The notes beneath the pieces were generated by a model. The model was not told where the DNA came from. It did not search any database and was given only the letters and a program-made list of their open reading frames with translations. Below, piece after piece: positions 61,154 through 64,000 of a stretch of DNA of 64,000 nt. The first letter of the stretch is position 1; each line of letters begins with the position of its first letter. The stretch is from contig NZ_CAKRAS010000001.1 of NCBI RefSeq assembly GCF_934295145.1, positions 1 to 64,000 on the forward strand. The letters are read 5' to 3'. Made by a program: the position numbers and the translations under genes. This stretch comes from an uncultured Eubacterium sp. GTDB lineage: Bacteria > Bacillota > Clostridia > Lachnospirales > Lachnospiraceae.

Positions 61154-61163
61154 ACGATATAAT
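61135..61163 (+). promoter_or_regulatory. Promoter of the TetR-aldo/keto reductase pair
   Basis: TTGACT (61135-61140), a 17-base spacer and a perfect TATAAT (61158-61163), overlapped by the palindromic operator. Confidence 0.88.
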
Positions 61164-61199
61164 AAGTACAGTAAAGCAATCACAAGCGAGGAAATCACT

Positions 61200-61799
61200 A
61201 TGAACAACCGCCAACTGGCAGCTTTGGAAACAAAACAAAAACTGATGAAGGCAGCGCAAAAACTAATCTGTGAAAAAGGATTAACTGACACTTCGGTGGA
61301 ACAGATCACAGAAACTGCCGGTGTTTCCAAGGGTACTTTTTATACGTATTTTAAGAAAAAAGAAGATGTTGTATTAGCGCTTAGTCGAGGCATGTTCGGG
61401 GAAATTTTGGAACAGGCAAAGTCATTGGAGGGTACATTTCTGGAAAAACTGGAATTTTACATGGTGAATTTTTCCGGTTATATCGAGCAGGGAAGCGTGC
61501 AGATGGCGCAGGAATGGGTGAAAAATGTGGTAAATCCCAATCTGGTGACCGATTCTTTTGACAAAAATAAGCTGCATGCGGATCTGAAAGACATGCAGGA
61601 ATTATTTCTCTATGGCATAGAACATGGATTGCTGAAAAAAGATTTTTCGGTGGAAGATTTTTCTAAAATGCTGGTGGATGCTCTGTATGGTGAAATGCTT
61701 TGCTGGTGTATGAGCGACGGTGCGTACAGTTTTCGGGAACGCACCCAGGAATACTGCAAAAATTATCTGATAAAATTGTTACAACCATATCTGATATAA
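61200..61799 (+). CDS. TetR/AcrR-family transcriptional regulator
   Basis: 199 residues. The N-terminal helix-turn-helix (about 10-55) has LMKAAQKLICEKGLTDTSVEQI and GVSKGTFYTYFKKKEDVV, classic TetR. The C-terminal ligand-binding part is all-helical. ATG 61200 follows GCGAGGAAATC; the longer ORF to 61083 crosses the promoter. Autoregulation is inferred from the palindrome at its promoter. The downstream aldo/keto reductase (125 bases later) is a plausible target. Confidence 0.9.
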   Translation: MNNRQLAALETKQKLMKAAQKLICEKGLTDTSVEQITETAGVSKGTFYTYFKKKEDVVLALSRGMFGEILEQAKSLEGTFLEKLEFYMVNFSGYIEQGSVQMAQEWVKNVVNPNLVTDSFDKNKLHADLKDMQELFLYGIEHGLLKKDFSVEDFSKMLVDALYGEMLCWCMSDGAYSFRERTQEYCKNYLIKLLQPYLI

Positions 61800-61924
61800 A
61801 TGATGTTTGAAGTTCATGCAAAAAATGGTGTTTGCTGTATGATTTATAGCTAGGCAGATATGTTTGTTATAGATGAAAGAGAAGCTTTGTGTATAAAAGA
61901 AGGATTGTAGGAGGAAACGAGAAC

Positions 61925-63046
61925 ATGAGTTATTTAGGTGAAGACATTCGAAAACTTGGATTTGGCCTGATGCGTCTGCCACAGACCGACGGTGTCATTG
62001 ATGTGGAGCAGACCAAAGAGATGGTAGACCTGTTTATGGATGCAGGATTTACTTATTTTGATACCGCATGGGCGTATGCTGGTTCCGAGGATGCAATTCG
62101 TCAGGCTTTGGTAGAGCGCTATCCGCGTGAAAGCTACCAGCTTGCGACAAAAAATGCGGCATGGATCAACTGCAAGACAAAAGAAGAAGCATATGCACAG
62201 TTTGACACCTCTTTAAAACAGACTGGTGCAGGCTATTTTGATTTTTATCTGCTGCACAATCTGGGTGAGGCAAGAACCGAATATTTTGACAAATTTGATA
62301 TGTGGAACTGGGTAGCAGAGAAAAAGGCAGCAGGCCTGATCAAACACGTAGGATTTTCCTTCCATTCCACACCGGAAGAACTGGAAGCAATTTTAAAAGA
62401 ACATCCTGAAATGGAATTTGTACAGCTTCAGATTAATTATGCAGACTGGGAGAACCCGGCCATTCAGTCAAGAGGCTGCAATGAAGTAGCAAGAAAATAT
62501 GGCAAACCGGTCATCATCATGGAGCCTGTAAAAGGCGGCATGCTGGCAACTCCGCCGGAATCCGTAGTAAAAGTATTAAAAGATGCAGAGCCGGAGTCAT
62601 CCGTTGCATCCTGGGCTGTTCGTTTTGCAGCAAACCTGGAAGGCGTAATCACCGTATTATCCGGTATGAGCAACGTAGAGCAGATGCAAGATAACCTGTC
62701 CTACATGAAAGATTTTAAAGGACTGAATGATGCACAGATGCAGACGTTAAAACAGGCACAGGAAGAACTGAACAAGATTCCGCTGATTCCGTGTACAACC
62801 TGTAACTACTGTGCAAAAGTCTGTCCGATGCAGATTGGTATTTCCGGTTCCTTCACGGCAATGAATTATCTGACATTGTACGGCGATAAAGACATGGCGT
62901 TACATCAGGAAAACTGGCTGGTAGGTGGTCACGGACTGAAACGTGCAAACGAGTGCGTAAAATGTGGAAAATGCGAGGAAGCATGTCCACAGCATATTCA
63001 GATTCGTGCAGAACTGGAGCGCGTAAGCGAAAATCTGCTGAAATAA
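61925..63046 (+). CDS. Aldo/keto reductase with C-terminal 2[4Fe-4S] ferredoxin domain (second paralogue)
   Basis: 373 residues. The AKR barrel shows LGFGLMRLP, YFDTAWAYAGSED (Asp, Tyr), LATKNAAW (Lys) and YLLHNLG (His). The C-terminal iron-sulfur part has CTTCNYCAKVCPMQI and CVKCGKCEEACPQHI. The same domain order as the 58477 protein shows these are paralogues. AGGAGG lies 9 bases before ATG 61925. It follows the TetR gene; inducible redox or aldehyde detoxification is a reasonable but unproven role. Confidence 0.88.
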   Translation: MSYLGEDIRKLGFGLMRLPQTDGVIDVEQTKEMVDLFMDAGFTYFDTAWAYAGSEDAIRQALVERYPRESYQLATKNAAWINCKTKEEAYAQFDTSLKQTGAGYFDFYLLHNLGEARTEYFDKFDMWNWVAEKKAAGLIKHVGFSFHSTPEELEAILKEHPEMEFVQLQINYADWENPAIQSRGCNEVARKYGKPVIIMEPVKGGMLATPPESVVKVLKDAEPESSVASWAVRFAANLEGVITVLSGMSNVEQMQDNLSYMKDFKGLNDAQMQTLKQAQEELNKIPLIPCTTCNYCAKVCPMQIGISGSFTAMNYLTLYGDKDMALHQENWLVGGHGLKRANECVKCGKCEEACPQHIQIRAELERVSENLLK

Positions 63047-63072
63047 TTAAATAATAAATATAATTTTATGAA

Positions 63073-63139
63073 GGCGCACCCGGTGATTTTGTCTTGTCTG
63101 CTAATAATCGCATGCCAAGAAAAAATCACCAGGCGCGCC
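63073..63139. terminator. Hairpin after the aldo/keto reductase gene
   Basis: GGCGC (63073-63077) with GGTGATTTT (63082-63090) pairs with AAAATCACC (63122-63130) and GCGCC (63135-63139). There is no T-run, so it is at best an unusual terminator. Confidence 0.5.
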
Positions 63140-63149
63140 ATTTACGTAC

Positions 63150-63238
63150 TTGAACGCAGAATAAGCATTCTCCCGTTTCAAGTGTGTAGAGCACTAAGCG
63201 GTAGGCAGTAAGGGGCTATATCACTGTGTAAATAGAAA
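63150..63238. repeat. Dispersed element C, copy 2
   Basis: It starts TTGAACGCAGAATAAGCATT and ends TGTAAATAGAAAT, with the conserved centre TTCAAGTG ... CACTAAGCGGT. Compared with copy 1 (54869-54978), the right arm of the long hairpin has diverged and is shorter, while the central stem is kept by a G-U pair. Confidence 0.8.
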
Positions 63239-63406
63239 TCGAGAAATCCTTCTGCGACAAGCGATTCAGTAAGCGACTGAGTTTCACAAGGTTTTGCGCG
63301 AACGGGAACCGACCAGCTTTTATCGAAGGTGGGAGTGAGCGCGATGAAACCGCAGTGAAATGAGGGGAGCGAACGGCTAGCGGTCGTAGAAGGATTTCTC
63401 GATTTC
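63235..63406. other. Large structured palindromic element (candidate ncRNA or MITE-like)
   Basis: Terminal arms of 24 bases (63235-63258 and 63383-63406) match in 23 positions, the other being a G-U pair. The 124-base interior folds further: TCAGT / ACTGA; and a nested stem TTTCAC / GTGAAA, GGTTT / AAACC, CGCG / CGCG. No ORF with a ribosome-binding site lies in it. It directly follows element C copy 2 between convergent genes. It could be a bidirectional terminator, an RNA gene or a small inverted-repeat element. Confidence 0.6.
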
Positions 63407-63444
63407 ATTTCAAATATTAAATTTTAGCCACAAAAGAAATTTTT

Positions 63445-64000
63445 CTAAGCGTTCAATTTTTTCAAGTTTTTCTGTGCCGTAGACAGCATCAGTTTAATAC
63501 GGTTCAACTGATTTACCTCACTGGCACCCGGATCAAAGTCGATAGCCACGATATTGGACATCGGATACTGATGTCGCAGCTCTTTGATAACACCCTTACC
63601 TACGATATGGTTCGGCAGGCAGGCAAACGGCTGACAGCATACAATGTTGTTGACACCAGAGTTGATCAGCTCCACCATCTCACCGGTCAGGAACCATCCC
63701 TCACCGGTCTGGTTACCGTGAGATACGATGGATTCTGCATTTTTTGCAGTTTCGTAAATATTTGCCGGCGGTGTGAAATGCTTACTTTCTTCCAGTGCTT
63801 TATGCGCAACTCCACGCAGTTTTTCAATCGCCCAGATACCAAGATTTGATTTTGTCTTAGTGGATTTCTTAAATCCAAGGACGTCTGTCTTGAAGTTGTT
63901 ATTGTAGAAGCAGTAGAGGAAGAAGTCCAGCAGATCCGGGATGACTGCCTCAGCACCTTCGGACTCCAGCAGATCAGCAAGGTAGTTATTTGCCATCGGC
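63445..64000 (-). CDS. 2-hydroxyacyl-CoA dehydratase activase-type protein, C-terminal part (5' end outside window)
   Basis: At least 185 residues, open to the right window edge. The visible part contains GNQTGEGWFLTGEMVEL, CCQPFACLPNHIVGKGVIK and VAIDFDPGASEVNQLNRIKLML. These belong to the C-terminal domain of long (about 1400-residue) fusion proteins combining BadF/HgdC-like ATPase activase and dehydratase-like domains. The Cys pair in CCQPF is likely a cluster ligand site. The true start lies beyond 64000; the ATG at 63996 is internal. Reaction unknown; an acyl-CoA dehydratase activation role is inferred. Confidence 0.82.
   Translation of the reverse strand, partial: PMANNYLADLLESEGAEAVIPDLLDFFLYCFYNNNFKTDVLGFKKSTKTKSNLGIWAIEKLRGVAHKALEESKHFTPPANIYETAKNAESIVSHGNQTGEGWFLTGEMVELINSGVNNIVCCQPFACLPNHIVGKGVIKELRHQYPMSNIVAIDFDPGASEVNQLNRIKLMLSTAQKNLKKLNA

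Noticed and set aside
63178..63408. 76-residue minus-strand ORF
   Set aside because: It runs through element C and the large palindrome, has no ribosome-binding site, and its codons are explained by the repeated structure.

Overview
The window looks like chromosome of an anaerobic, endospore-forming Firmicute of the family Lachnospiraceae, probably a gut commensal. The evidence is the ptb-buk butyrate operon, NfnAB-type electron-bifurcating transhydrogenase, sporulation genes (spoIVA and the whole spoIIIA operon), AddAB instead of RecBCD, RNase Y, a GH112 galacto-N-biose/lacto-N-biose-type phosphorylase, ferredoxin-tailed aldo/keto reductases and a 2-hydroxyacyl-CoA dehydratase activase. The genus is inferred and not firmly supported. 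No rRNA, tRNA, CRISPR array, intact insertion sequence or prophage was seen.

Layout. 1-4.1 kb: end of ptb, buk, then nfnA-nfnB. 4.1-6.8 kb: divergent HxlR regulator and C_GCAxxG_C_C redox protein, then spoIVA. 7.0-11.1 kb: purine nucleoside phosphorylase, MTA/SAH-type deaminase, RNase HI and a ClC-like channel in a tight run. 11.2-14.3 kb: alaS and the short rpsU gene. 14.5-19.8 kb: complete spoIIIAA-AH operon with overlapping genes. 20-27 kb: deoB, prfC, thioredoxin, recA-recX (with an SOS box) and rny. 27-30 kb, minus strand: bioB-bioY under a clear BirA operator and promoter, then an AraC regulator divergent from a 1128-residue DUF5107/TPR protein (30.0-33.4 kb).

33.4-37.5 kb is a visibly AT-richer accessory island: a GmrSD-like DUF262/HNH gene, a remnant that resembles the C-terminus of a type I restriction HsdR subunit, and an AlbA_2/GHKL ATPase gene. 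It looks like a decayed restriction/defence locus set into host-like sequence. 37.6-44 kb: acetylesterase-like hydrolase, uppP, GH112 phosphorylase, an Rpn-type nuclease with a coiled-coil repeat tail, and a DUF1847 protein. 44.2-55 kb: addB-addA, maf, a small acidic protein, a PrsA-like lipoprotein and a 22-residue-repeat M23 cell-wall protein. 55-64 kb: htpG (minus) with a perfect CIRCE element, an acyltransferase that seems to start at ATA, two aldo/keto reductases, a solitary HipA-like kinase, a TetR regulator with a perfect palindromic operator, and the C-terminal part of an acyl-CoA dehydratase activase.

The most unusual non-coding signals are: two copies of a ~100-bp dispersed element (54.87 and 63.15 kb), both between convergent genes; a ~170-nt multibranched foldable element at 63.24-63.41 kb; a 30-bp direct repeat bracketing the AraC gene and the bio promoter; and two copies of a terminator-like repeat (5.2 and 14.36 kb). 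No single locus is convincingly a new system. The best candidates are the 33.7-37.5 kb island and the 63 kb element.
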